Of a DNA stretch of 64,000 nucleotides, positions 45,523 to 58,000 are shown piece after piece (position 1 is the first letter of the stretch; the number at the start of each line of letters is the position of its first letter). The stretch comes from Aquanectria penicillioides. Lineage: Eukaryota; Ascomycota; Sordariomycetes; Hypocreales; Nectriaceae. The notes under the pieces were generated by a model that ran no database searches, was not told the origin of the DNA, and was given only the letters and a program-made list of their open reading frames with translations. The stretch covers positions 744,001-808,000 of the forward strand of contig PYIU01000008.1 of NCBI GenBank assembly GCA_003415625.1, given 5' to 3'. The position numbers were made by a program, and so were the translations under genes.

Positions 45523-46566
45523 ATGGCCAATTCATCCCTCCCCACCAATGTGCAGGCCGTTATTCAGCCAGATCCCAACTCAATGCAACTCATCATGTCC
45601 TCCACACCTTTCCCTGAAGTCTCCAATCCCGACGAGTACATCGTCAAGGTCAAGGCTGTCTCTCCATGCCTCAACGAGCTTTCCTGGGAGAAGAATTTCC
45701 CAAAGATTTTTGATCCCAATCGTTACCGTGTCCCCTGCACGGAGTGTGCAGGTGTCATTGTCGATGGTCCTACTGGCGGCGCCTTCAAGCCAGGAGATGA
45801 GGTCTACTACCGCGGTAGACCTGGGATAACTGGAACTCTCCGAGAGTACACAGTCGGTCATGAATCGAATATGGCTCATAAGCCAAAGAGCCTGAGCTGG
45901 ACGGATGCCGCCGCCACCCCTCTGAGCGCCCTCACTGCATGGCAGGGGCTTTTCGAGCACGGCATTTTGGAGAAGGCAGCCATTCAAGGCGATGCAGCTG
46001 CTCAAGAGAAGAATTCTAAGGCTCGGGTTCTAATCACAGGTGCAGGCGGCGGTGTGGGCAGTTGGGCTGTGCAATTCGCCGCCGCTGCCGGAGCAGGAGC
46101 TATTGTTGGTGTAGCAAGTCGCTCCAAAGCAGCTGAGGTATGGGCCCTCGGAGCCACCGACTTCATCGACTACACAAAACAGTCGATCGATCAGTGGGCG
46201 GCTGAGAACGCCACCGAACGAGAGGTGGATTTGATCCTCGACTGTGTTGGCGGCGCAACGACACGCAGCTGCTGGGCAGCCATCAAGAACGGAGGAACAT
46301 TTCTAAGCATTGCGGGTCAAGTTGCTGCTTCAAAACCTGAGAAAGAGACCAAGACCGTCGCCAAGGGCGAGTGGTTTCTTGTTGAGCCTCGCGGCACTGA
46401 TTTGACGGAAATCACCCAACTGATAGATGGTGGCAAGTTTAAGCCTCTTGTCGATAGTGTGTTCCCCTTTGACAAATTCGCCGACGCATTTGATAGGGTT
46501 GAGGGCGGAAAGTCAAAGGGAAAAGTGGTTATCGCTGTGTCAGAGCAAGCGTTCTGTTTCCCATAG
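45523..46566 (+). CDS. MDR-superfamily quinone-oxidoreductase-like dehydrogenase
   Basis: A 347-residue intronless medium-chain dehydrogenase/reductase of the zinc-free quinone-reductase type. The N-terminal GroES-like fold has YIVKVKAVSPCLNELSWE, VPCTECAGVIVDGP and FKPGDEVYYRG. The Rossmann fold has LITGAGGGVGSWAVQFAAAAG, with VASRSKAAEVWALGATDFIDY as the cofactor-specificity strand; Ser/Arg there suggests NADPH. The catalytic zinc ligands of alcohol dehydrogenases are absent. The end FDRVEGGKSKGKVVI is typical of the family. Start taken at the ATG in gccATGG-like context (accATGGCC). Convergent with the AmdX-like gene. Confidence 0.88.
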   Translation: MANSSLPTNVQAVIQPDPNSMQLIMSSTPFPEVSNPDEYIVKVKAVSPCLNELSWEKNFPKIFDPNRYRVPCTECAGVIVDGPTGGAFKPGDEVYYRGRPGITGTLREYTVGHESNMAHKPKSLSWTDAAATPLSALTAWQGLFEHGILEKAAIQGDAAAQEKNSKARVLITGAGGGVGSWAVQFAAAAGAGAIVGVASRSKAAEVWALGATDFIDYTKQSIDQWAAENATEREVDLILDCVGGATTRSCWAAIKNGGTFLSIAGQVAASKPEKETKTVAKGEWFLVEPRGTDLTEITQLIDGGKFKPLVDSVFPFDKFADAFDRVEGGKSKGKVVIAVSEQAFCFP

Positions 46567-47734
46567 GGACGATGGTGTTTGGAAGGAAATTAGATATTCA
46601 ACACTCTTTGGGTAGAATTGAAGACTACATGACTAAGATAATGAACTAAAATAAATACCATCCTTCAGAGTTCTAGCGACAGCTCCATGCTCCACATGCT
46701 AATACCATGCTCTAGATGTGTACATGAAGGTCAATCTTGATGGCACGACGGCATTACTCAAATTACTCACAGACCCATGGAAGAAAAACATGGAAGGCTA
46801 AGCCATATTACCACACGCACCTTTTTGTTCAGATTCTCTAAACCTAAGAGCACCAAGATGAAGATAATACAATAAATACATAAGGGTGACCCAGCTGTTT
46901 ATACACTCAAGAACAGATATCGCAACAAACAGAGGACTGCTCATCGAAAGGCGGCTCACCCCCTTTTTTTCGCCAGTAACATAATCAATCCATCTTTTAT
47001 TTTCTCATCAAGAGGCTTCAACACAAAGATTGACCGCATTTGATACCAAATGCAAATTGCCTGTTGCTCAGTCCAGGTGTACATATCCGAGATCGAAGAA
47101 TAGCACATCTGATATGTGCTCGAGCAGCGACGGTATGTCGAGAGAAATCGCTGCATGTTTTTTTTTATCTTTTTTTTTTACTCTTCTCGCGATGAACATC
47201 CCATGACCTAAGGGACGAAACTTTGCATAACCCAGACATTTGTTCTGCCCTGTACAGGACCTGCTGGCGATCGGTCGTGGGCTCCCTTCCGTCATCATAT
47301 TCCCGCTTGGATTCATAAATCATAGCACATCAAACGCCTTGACGCCAAGCATATCGGGGACCCTTGAGCGAAAGATCATCCGTGCGATGACCAATTCCAG
47401 ACGCAAACAGTTGCGAAACTTTTGAGGCGTTACGAGTCAGACCTAGCCCAGACAGACAAAGGACAACTAAAAACCGAGGATGTCGGAACAAATTCCGGAA
47501 TGACTGTGTGGTTGGTGCTCTTACTGCCGAATCCTTGTCGTGGCACTTCGTGGGGATATACGTGCAGCCGCGGCACCGGCCCGGGATAGGTGGTGTGACT
47601 GTTGGCACGGCTTGCACCATTGATACATCCAGATGGTCGTGCAGCATGACAGGGTATGAATGTCAGTTGACAATTTAGATCGAAGGATTTTGTTTCATTC
47701 GTGGGATTGATAAGCGCCTGAGACGGCCCGCGTT
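46567..47734. other. convergent intergenic, nothing recognised
   Basis: About 1.2 kb between two converging stops. T runs at 47157-47181 and an AT-rich first half suggest 3' UTRs. No RNA gene was recognised. Confidence 0.5.
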
Positions 47735-48875
47735 TCACTCAGATGCCATAACCGATTTCTCCGCACGGGCTCGCATGTGGTTCGCATGGGCTTCCAGACA
47801 ACGAGCCTTCAGGCGGGTCACCGGCCAGACAGCTGCCTTGTCAAGCATGAAGGCAGTAATGCGAAGCAACTTCGCAGCGTAACCATTGTGACCATCCATG
47901 GCAATGCTTGGCTCGATGCCTCCGTTAACCAGTTCCATGCTCATCTTCATCTCTGCAGATCCTAGCACCTCGTGAATCTTATCCAGTAATTTCACGTCTT
48001 CCTCCTCCAAGAGCATGATGGCTGGAACTTGTGCCAGGTCCACTTGATCTTGACCGAGAATTCCCAGGTAACGCCCAACACGGTCCTGAAGAGTCGCAAT
48101 CCACTCAGCGAGTACCTGAGCGCAATCGAACGCGCAGAGAGCTGATTGAAGGGGCAGCTCCCGACTGGTGAAATCGGCAAACGTGACCCCGAGCTTGTCC
48201 GACATAGCAAGTGAATCTGCGGCGTAAAACGCCGCTTTCCGGAGGTGCTTTTCCCGTCGGGAGATGGACCGGTTGGTCATGCCAGATGTGCCCGTCGTGG
48301 GGACGGAGAACTTGGCGCCAGGGAACTCGCCCGGTGAGGTCTGCGCGCCGGGTGAATCCACAAACACGGAGCTGTGCACGGAGGGTTCTGAGGGCTCGGT
48401 CCCAGTGGATTCGGAGTTAGACCCAGGGGAGTGTTCCGCGTGTTGAATTATCTCGTTGCCTCGGGACAGCTCTTTGGCCATTCCATCCCAGTCACGCTGC
48501 CAGAACTTCTCCTTGGATCGAGACAGGTTCACAAACAAGCGAATATATGCGAGATCCAGTAGTGGGATTGCGTCGGCTGAAAGTGGGCCCATGCCGAACG
48601 GGTTGGGCCGCTCCAGGCTATGGTGGGGGTTGCTAGCCCAGGCCGCTTGCCACGCCTTCAGCGCAGGTTCGATATGTCGGTGCATCTTTTCAGTCTCTTC
48701 GTTGGTCCAAACTTTGTTGTGGTGCCTTTGCCGAGTCTCCCAGATGTAATTATGGAGGGCATTGATGAGAATCAAGCAACCAAAAGTACTAGGCTTGAGA
48801 TCCGACTTGGGTGGGTCCTTGCTATCGAGCGAGGGCTCGAATCCCTGTTGCCCGTTGAGACCAAGCTGCTGCTGT

Positions 48876-48911
<36 letters not shown>

Positions 48912-51327
48912 CTTTCGTTGGTGCGGAGCAATTCTCCAAGGGCTTCATGAAATGTCATACGGTTATGGTTAGCAGCTTCAGCACCTCCTCTCGACATGAA
49001 TGTGGCGCTCGTCTCAGCAGAGAAGAACTCCTCGTCACAGGGGAGATCGAGGAAAATTTCCGAATTTGTCAATGCTGGAGTATGATTGTAAGCAGACACC
49101 AGAAGGCTAGACAAGATGAAGACGGCATAGAGGGTGCGCTTCCGCTCTTCAGCAGATTTCCATCGCAGCCACTCAGCCTGGTCAGACTCAGATTTGGCAT
49201 TCCAATTTCCATCATCAGTCATGTGAGTATCCTGCTTTTCAGCAGTATTGGCACGATCGGGTCGGAGCAGGTCAGCGGCTTGAGCCAAGCTGACAAGGGC
49301 AGCACAATGGGTGGAGGCGATATCACTAGCAGTCTTATCGCCGCAATTGTGGCCATAGACAACGTTGAGGAGCATAGCCTGGACTAGCCAGACTGGGGTG
49401 TGGACGGCGCTTTCGCTGAAACGCGGGCTTTGGTCGGCGACAGGGGTGCTGCGTCGAATATCCGCTTTTCGTACATCGGCTTTTCGCCGCTCTTCAAGAT
49501 AGAAGAAAATCATCTTTTTAGCCATCTCAAAGAGCTCGCGGGACTGGGAATGCTCCATCTCATAGAGCGCGCCTATCGCGGCCATGGAAAGAATCAGACA
49601 GCCACTACCACCTACACCGGGCCGATTATTTGTGGAGGGGGGGAAATCGAAAGACAAAGTGGGGATATGCAAGAAAGGAAGATGTGGGTGGAAATAGGCA
49701 ATGTAAGCACCAACGTATCGTTGAAGATCCTGGGTATTGGGCAAATTGGCGGCCTGGGGGGAGGCGGCGATACCGGCAGATTGGATGTGAGACGCTTGAG
49801 GTGAGCCCTGTGATGTAAAGGAGTATTTACGACCGCCAAAGGGCAAGCACTGGGACAGGGTGTTCACAATGGCACTCCGGGTGGCATCTGTGATTGTGGT
49901 TACGGGCGAGGCCCCGTGGTTTCCACCCTGGAGGGACAAGGGCGTCTCCGGGCCAGCGTTGAAGCCAAGGGTATGGTTAATGTTTTGCGCGCCCAGCCCA
50001 GATACGACGGACGGGCTCAGCGAGCTCAGCGAAGGTGGAGGCGTGGAGAAGTAAGGGTCATTGATCTTTTGAGTAGCTGGCTGAGGTGATAACGGAGCCC
50101 CATTCAGGAGATCTGGAAAGACCGAACCATTTAGATCCATCGCAAACGGGTTCGGCATCTGTGGAGGTCCCATCACGGAAGGTTGCCACATGGTACTCGT
50201 CCCGGCCGGTGCAGGGTGATTTGACCCATCCAACATAACATCGCTAATCCCACTCTGGCTCGTTGTACTGATCGCAGACGGGCTCGACCCGTCCACCACA
50301 TTTTCATTCGTGTTAAAAGACATCTGATGCTCGAAACCAGTCAACCAGTCAAAATTATCGTCGAGAGCTTGGCTCGAGGGCATATCATTAAGGGATTGCG
50401 CAAACGGCGAGGTCTGTTCCAAGGCCATCGACTGTGGAGAATCATTGTAATGAAGGGCGTTAGGATTGATGGTGGAACCAGGCCCGAAAAGTAGACCTTC
50501 GAAATCGATGTCAGCGTTAAAAGCCATCGGGGGCGCGGTCCGGAGGCCGTTGGTGAAGTCAAGGTTGCCCATGGCGCCAGTCTCCAGCTTTGGCAGACCT
50601 GGCTGAACCGCTCGCTGGCCCATGGCGGCCGACATGCCACCAAAGATGTGGTCCAAGTTGTGCATGGGCAAACCAGCGAGACTTGGGTGACGGCTATGGG
50701 TGTGAGCGGGAGGCATTCCTCGGGCAACGGAGGCATTGGCGGCCATCATCTGCATCGCACTTCCGTCAACATGGCTAATGGTGTTGGCACGAGGCCGCAT
50801 GGAGTTGGCCGCAGCGCTATTCGCAGCCGGGGGCCCGGCGACGCTATTCTTGCGGGCACGGCTCTGACCAGGAGCGACGCCGCTGGCCGACTCGCGGCGG
50901 TTACGGGGACGGGAGGACGGGGTGGAGGTCTGGTGCAGCTTCTGCTGGTGACGGAGAAGCAGATCGCGGCGGGCAAAGCATCGTGCACACTCGGGGCACT
51001 CAAAGGGCTTCTCCTTTGTGTGCGATCGCTCGTGGCGCTTGAGATGTTCCAATCGGGCAAAGGAGCGCTGGCAGGTGCCGCAGACGTGCGGTCGAGGTTT
51101 ATCCGTCTTGGGAGGAGGGAAATTGGCCGCGGGAGCCTTGGTGTTGACGGTAATGGTGGACGCTGGCAGGGTTAGTATGCAGTGTCGGGGCAGAATCGGG
51201 CGGGAGGTGCGGGTCAGGCTCAGGAACATGAGGGGCAGTGCCGGCCACGGCGGGAGGGCTCACCAGAGTCGTCGGCGGTGGATGGCGCGGTGCCGACGGC
51301 TGCGTTGGAAGTAGCGGTATTCGACAT
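47735..51327 (-). CDS. amdX: C2H2 zinc-finger transcription factor, AmdX-like
   Basis: A 1163-residue regulator. Exons on the minus strand: 51327-51264 and 51162-47735. Intron 51263-51163 joins ...ADDS-G|CG-STITVN in phase 1, which selects the short first exon [20 protein letters not shown]. Two C2H2 fingers: Cys49, Cys52, His65, His69 and Cys77, Cys80, His93, His98, linked by TKEKPF. Downstream is a long disordered Ser/Pro/Asn region, then a fungal_trans-like domain ([57 protein letters not shown]). A polyglutamine run of about 15 lies near the middle. Architecture and length match Aspergillus AmdX and yeast Klf1-type factors; AmdX modulates acetamidase expression in A. nidulans. The symbol is given on this resemblance only. 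Confidence 0.82.
48861..48912 (-). repeat. CAG/CAA repeat encoding polyglutamine
   Basis: About 15 consecutive Gln codons, mixed CAA and CAG, inside the AmdX-like regulator between the TF domain blocks (LRTNER...LGLNGQQ). Such runs vary in length between strains. Confidence 0.9.
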
Positions 51328-54300
51328 GGTGATGGCGGAGCGAGAGACTCTGACACCGGAATCGTTAATTACCATGGCAGGTTTCGCAGGAGCTCGCGGG
51401 AGGCGGAGGGCGTCGAGGCGAGCGATTCGTCGTCGTGGGGCGGCAGAGTGAACGACGAGCGAGGATGGCGGGGATGACTGTGGGCGCGCGGGCTCTGGGT
51501 GTTGTGCGAGCGAGGGCCCAGCGTTAGTGGGGGAGGGGAGCGAGGTGGGAGGGAGAGATAGAGATGGAGAGAAAGGAATGGATCAGGATAAGAAAGAGGG
51601 AAGAGGCGTGTTCCGTTGCCGACAAGAGCATGCTCTTCGGGTGCTCAACAAAGCAGCAAAGTGAAGTGAAGCAATTCAAGTCGTCGTCGAGAACACGCCA
51701 GCGAAGCAGCAAGCAGGAGCAGTTGCTTGGGGAGGCAGAAGAAGAAGGAAGGTTGGCGCCGAAGAGAGGATGGCGAAAAGGCAGGGACACAGTGCCATTT
51801 ACAGTGTGCCGCCGCTAGGGTGGGCTCCAGCGTCTGTCCCCTTCCCTGTCCTGCTGCTGCCCTGCACTGGCCCTGCACTGGCCCTGCACTTGCCTCCCCT
51901 GTCGATGGCGCCGGCCGTGGCCAGTCCCGTCGTCAGAGGTACAGAGGTACTTGGAAGGTCGTACCCACCGAGGTACCTTACCTGAGGTGACCTTGCGCCA
52001 AAAGCCCCCCAAAGCCTCCCCCTGCCAGAGTATTTCCTAGGTCGCCGAGGTACGCCATACCTCGTACATCATCATACGTACTCCGGAGACGTCTCCTACG
52101 CCCCTACGACGCCTCCGTTGCCCACCTCACCCCATCGCGCCGTGCTATGGACGCCCGCTACGTCTCGTGGTGGTGGGTTTGGCGAGCTAGTGGCCAGCCA
52201 GGCGGTGCTGAGGCTTTGGGCCTAAGCTTCCAACAGCACTGATGGCAGAGCCTCGGACGGGCAATACCAGGCCGGACAGGGACAGCAACATGGCAACACA
52301 CGAGTCTGGGTGGTGCACACGGAGGCTTAGGTGCAGTCTCTATAGTGCCGGCAGGGGGCATTGTACATAACCTTTGCAGTCAGGATATGGCCTGGAGATT
52401 CCAAACCTACTACATCCAGTATCTACCTGCCCGCGTCCATGCCCCCAATGTGCAGGCTGCTGCTGATGGTGGGTGGCAGGGGAGCTTGCACCCTGGCGGA
52501 GAGAGCTCTCGCGAGGTGTATGTAAACGGCGAACGGGGGGCTCTAGGGCCCGGGGGACCGAGAGACGCATCCTTCGTACAGCTTACAGATGCAAAGCCGC
52601 ATCCAGCGTATTATTCTCCCATGCTTTGCGCAAACAGCTCTTAGGTTCCCAAGTGCCGTATGACGGGTCTGGGTCTAGCGAACATCGCGTCGGTTGTGTG
52701 ATGAGTCCAGTCCCTGTCAGTATAGCGCTCAACTCACCGCGCAACCATTCTCCCCCGTGCCATACGGCGCCTTGCGCTGAAGCTGCGGTGCGCTGACGCC
52801 GCTGCTGTAAGGTGCTGCACCTACGCTGCACTTATTCCTGTGCAATGCACTCGACAACGCCTCCTTGCCTCAGAGCAAGCAATGCGAATCAAAGCAAATC
52901 CTGCACTCGGATGCAGTCACAGCAAAGCCTCAGCCCTGACCAGCAGCGCAGCAGGACTGAGGGATCAGAGAGTAAGCTAAGGCATGGTCACGGGCTATCT
53001 GCTCCTACCACATAGTACCTCACACACGGTATGCTAGGCTATCACTCGCTCGGCTGTTCGTCTCAAGAAGCATCCAATGCAGCGTGCTACCGTTTCGGGG
53101 CCAAGAGTGGACGGCAGCGCGCGCTCTGTTTCCGGTGCAGCTGGAGCTTGCTCGCCCAGAGACCGTATCCTGGGCGCTTAATCTCGCTGGAACACTCTGG
53201 GCTGGAGACTTGCAGAAAAGAACGTAGGATTGGACCAACGGCTAGGTCCATGGCGGGCTGCAAAGCTCCCGATTCGGAATTCGCACAGAGAGAGACGACG
53301 CCGGGGGCGAGGGATCCAACACCAAATGGCATTTAGTTCCCACACACCGGTGTTGACGAGAACCTCCAGTCCAAAACGAGCTGCAACTCTTATTATTGTT
53401 CGTTTCTTGTAACCCAATGACGTTTGGCGGCGATAAGTTGCCAGTTTTTTTTTTTCCCCTGACCCTCCCTCGACAGTCATGTTGTTGTCATTGTCGATAG
53501 ACTCGGCGTGGGTTTTCCCTGTTGAGAACCATTCTGGAACTGAGGCAATTAATTATGCCTTGTCGGCGCCTTGTTGGGAGATGAAGGGCATGGCGCCTAG
53601 AGGATCCCACCTGGATTGGGACTGACATCAGCACGCCCCCATGATGAATCGAGACCCAACAAACCCCCCCGACGGGGAGATTGTGCGATATCCCGTTGGC
53701 TGCCTTCTTTCATAACGTATTCAAACTTCAAAGAGACACTTGAGGGTATCTACCAACGCTATTGCCAAGAAGACGACCTGACAGAAACGCGACACTGTAC
53801 GGATCGCACAGTCGCCTCTGGGGCCTCGCACTCCCGGCTCACCATTGAAACAAATCCATACACAACTTTGAGCATTGGATGCTTCCAACTGCAACCCAAG
53901 CATTTCTGGCTGGTTCGCGACGAAACAGCATCAGGTATTTTGGTACAATCAGTCGATCAATCTGTTGCGACCAATGCTGCTTTGCAGGGGCCCAGTCAAG
54001 GTTGCCGTCTGATTGCTCGAGCTGCCTGGCGGGTCTGGCCTCTTTTACCTTAGCGCCTGCACCAGCTCGTGAGTCAGGGCCTCACAATGTGCGAGCTGCG
54101 TCGATTGCTCACGGTGCGTTGCGTCGTGCAGCGGAGGGTAGCGCTACGTTGGCTTGCTCCAGACATCCCGTTGCGAGCGAGCTCGAGAGCTCCATGATGA
54201 CGGGTAGCTGTCCCTGCATCAACATTATTGCACCCATTCCTCGCTGGCCCCAAATAGACAAGATGGTGTAGGCACCAGTACAGGCTCTCATGGGCCATCA

Positions 54301-55052
54301 TCTCTAATTTCTAACCGTCGCATTGAGCAAGAGATCGGCCCTGTGGTGGCCGAAATGTGTGGATGGGTAAGCTCCGACCCTCGCACTGCAGTTCCTGACG
54401 TACATACTCTGTACTGGAGGGAATGAATACACGACGCACGCTAAATATGGCTGTGCTCGCACTCTTCCCTCTCTGTCTCCCTGCGAATCTCGGATGACGC
54501 CGCGGACGGGTTACGCCGCACCTCTACAGCTGTTACGTATACATCTATCTACGCCAAATTACTTCCTCTTCCACGTCCATGTCCATGTACACATACCTAC
54601 ACCACACATTGCCATTCGCGCTCACTTGCACACACACTCGCTCGCACGTTCGCACACACAAAAATGCCATGTAGAGCTTCACATCACATCGTCTCGGATG
54701 GCTGTCCACCTCATCGGCCCGGCCACGGTCCAATAGCGTCACGAGATGCCATACGCAGCAACAAATAGTATCCTGGCCGAGACGGCACCGTGTACGGGGC
54801 GCTGCCTTACCCGAGGATCCGCTGCGTCAGTTTCAAAGGCCTCACCCAGCTCCGGCCTGCCATGCCTTGTCGTGCTCTCTATTAATAATACAGCGGCCAG
54901 GCTGCTTCGTTCGACCCTGAAGACGACCCATCGAACCCGTCCAGCCAAGCCCGGTGATGTCGGGCATAGGACCGTGCGCTCGGCTCAGGTCCCCACTGTA
55001 CATACCTAGTCTGTATGTGCCTCATTAGGGCATTGGGCCGCGGGCAGCTGCG

Positions 55053-55092
<40 letters not shown>

Positions 55093-58000
55093 TCATGGGC
55101 CCTCACACACTCTCCCTCGCACCCTCTGGCACACTCGTTCACCACGACTGGGGCTCGTCTGTCAAGGAAATGGGCCACCAACGCCTCCACGGGTAAAACG
55201 CCCTTATCCACTTCAATCCACCCTGCAAGCAAGCCAAAGGTACTGAGCCTTGGCCTGTCGACGGACTTTGACGAATCGCGTTGTGCGGCTGGGGTGTAGC
55301 ATCCAACTCGGTAGCGTCACTCTCGTCTCTCTGGGTCCTGTAACCGTCCCGGGGCAAGGCTACTCTCTTCCTGTCTCTCTCGATCTTGTGCTAGCACTAG
55401 CTTCCTCGCCCAAACAGCGCCGCTTGCGAGTTAAGCAGTTGAATCGCTCCAATGTCGTTCGAGCCAAACTCGACTGGAGTCTCAGATTGGCCAGCCATAA
55501 TTTCCCTTTTTCCCATGACCAGCCGGAGGCTCTCACCGCCAGATTGGAAATATGATGGGCACTCGATCGCGGCCGAGAATCAGCCAGTGCTCCGTCATCC
55601 GGCCCTGAGACGGCTGGGCTATGGCGTTCAGGCAGAGCACGAATGGGGTTTCAACGGCATAGCCCAGACCCCTGTCCAACACACCACGAGCCTTGTCGCT
55701 ACCGCAGTCACAGGACCTCGTCGCCACGCCGAGCCAAGGAAATGGACCCTCGTTCATACTGAGCGCTCGCTCTGGCGCACTCGCCCACCCATTGACGATG
55801 TGTCAAAGGGACCGGCACCCCCCAGCGCCAGTTTCTAGATGAATCGCATCCCTGGGTTGCATGGCGCTGAGCCGATGCGTTGCTCAATTGACCGGCTACC
55901 TCACCGAAGATCCAGGAACACGACCGACCCGGACAATCATGTCGCGCCAACCCAACGACGGGGAGATGCATGTCCGCGACGCCGCAGATAAGCATCAGTA
56001 CTATCTCGGTGCCCGGGTGCTCTAATCCGAGCAGTCAACATGACGCCTCGGCATATTGCCATGGTCCTCCGATTGGAGACTCGACCCGTGAGCTCAATAC
56101 GACCAGTCGACTTGGTTCCAATTCTTACATGGTCAAACCAAACCATGGAACTCTCAGAGTTCGACGTGCCAGCGCGCACGCTCGCGCTTTAGGCTCAGGG
56201 CGCATCGTAGGAGCTGACCAAAATAAAATAAAAATTCGGTCTCGGGTACCCCATGGCACTTTTAAAGGAATTAGGCGTCATTCGCGCTATCGCTGTCAGA
56301 AATCCCAATCCTGACTTGAGCTTCAGTCCCACCAAGCTATCCAAAGTTACCGTCGTCCTCGTCATCACAGTTGGGCCAATGCCCCCCCTGTCCATGGCCC
56401 AAGTCTATCCGCTGCACAGCCCCCGAGATGCACCTAGCATCACGGTGGGACGTGATCCTGGGCCCCCAGTCTGCACAGATGCAGCCTGATGCTTCGATAC
56501 TTCCGTCACGGTGGATCCACATAGTCCTCCGTCCCACTTCGACTACGGCCCACTGACGCTCGGGCGATACGCCATGATGAGCGAAGTCCCTCAGCGAGAG
56601 ATAGGCGATGATTATCGATATGCCATTTCGTTGTCGGCGCATGTTAGGTGATGTGTGGGCCAACTATGTTCAGTTCGAGCCGCAATATTTCTTTTTGGTT
56701 GCGATGCCGGAACTGGGTGTTGGAGTGGGTTTAGGCTCCACTCCCTTGCAGGCCAACGCCACGAGCTTGAAGAACGCAAGCAAGACAGCTAACCATGCGG
56801 GCTCCCAAGACAAGGCCACTGTGCGTCTTCACATCTGGGGTACGTGAAAAGACCCTGGGCTGGGAGGGTACCTCTGCTAATAGTAATTATTGTCATTGGG
56901 ATGCTTGCCTCCGCGGGAGCCGAACAATTGATGGGCTGCCAATAGGACTAGGCTATCGTATAGTGCTATGGCCCCGGGCAAAGGAGCTTCTCCGAATCCT
57001 TCTCCAACAACACTTCTCCAACATTGTGGCGGGCTGTCATTTCCTCTTTCCGTATTGGCTTCACACGGGCCCTGTCGGCCCTAGTTGGATGTTGGAGATC
57101 AGCGCTTGTTTCTCTTCGTTGGCCATAATGTCTTTCGTCACCTCACAGGGGATCACAGACCAACCCCAGTCGGTACAGTTGCAGAACAATCCTAGTGACA
57201 AAACGAGGCAATACGCCCACGAATCCTAGTATTTGAAGAGGTCAGGTGCCCCCGGGTCCACCACGAGCTGGATGGCTGGTCACAGTGTCCTGCAGCCACC
57301 TCGGTATGCCTGTCGATTTGGGGGTATTTAATTCGCTCCAGCAATGCAACTTGGATTGAGCGACACTGGTTATTACCGGTGCCTTTTTTTTCTTCGAGGA
57401 GCGATTGGGTCACGATGACGAGGGAGGTTTGCTGGCAGTCCTGAGCGGGCGGGCGGCGTTCGCTTGGCACAAGACGATCAGTTCCAAAGCCTCGTGTCAG
57501 TGCTCTGCACTACCAGGTAGCGATTTTGTATTCCCCCGAGCAGCAAGTCCTCTCGGTTGCTTGATTCACTTTGAGGTGTACGGAATACCTCGTACTTATT
57601 GTTGTCGAGGATGAAAGGTCTGGACGCCTCGCGCTTATGCGTGTGAGACCAGCCTTAGAATTCAACCCAGCGAATCCGAGCCGGGAGCAGGGCTGCTATT
57701 CCACGTTTTCCCTCCCTCCCTTGCAACTCTGCTTCGCCTAGCTCATGCAGCCACTTGCTGTCTTTTATTCTTTCCACGCGGACCTTTGGGTATCCTCAAG
57801 CCACAGCATTTCCCATTGGCTTGGTATGAGGTTGTCATCTTCGCACAGTACATGTGTCGGTGGTCTCGGGCAGTGATCCATCCCCAGAATCACCGTGCTT
57901 CTCGGCTACCCCAATTCCGTCTAGCGGAGCCCCGGTCAAGCCTGAAATTCCCCAGACTCCATTTCCCATCGACGCTGCAATCTGAGCCCCGGGCCCTGGT

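Noticed and set aside
48620..49387. 255-codon plus-strand frame
   Set aside because: Antisense to the AmdX-like gene; its leucine run is the complement of the polyglutamine codons.
55054..55091. (CA)n and other short direct repeats considered as a CRISPR-like array
   Set aside because: Simple microsatellites; no spaced identical repeats occur, and the organism is a fungus.
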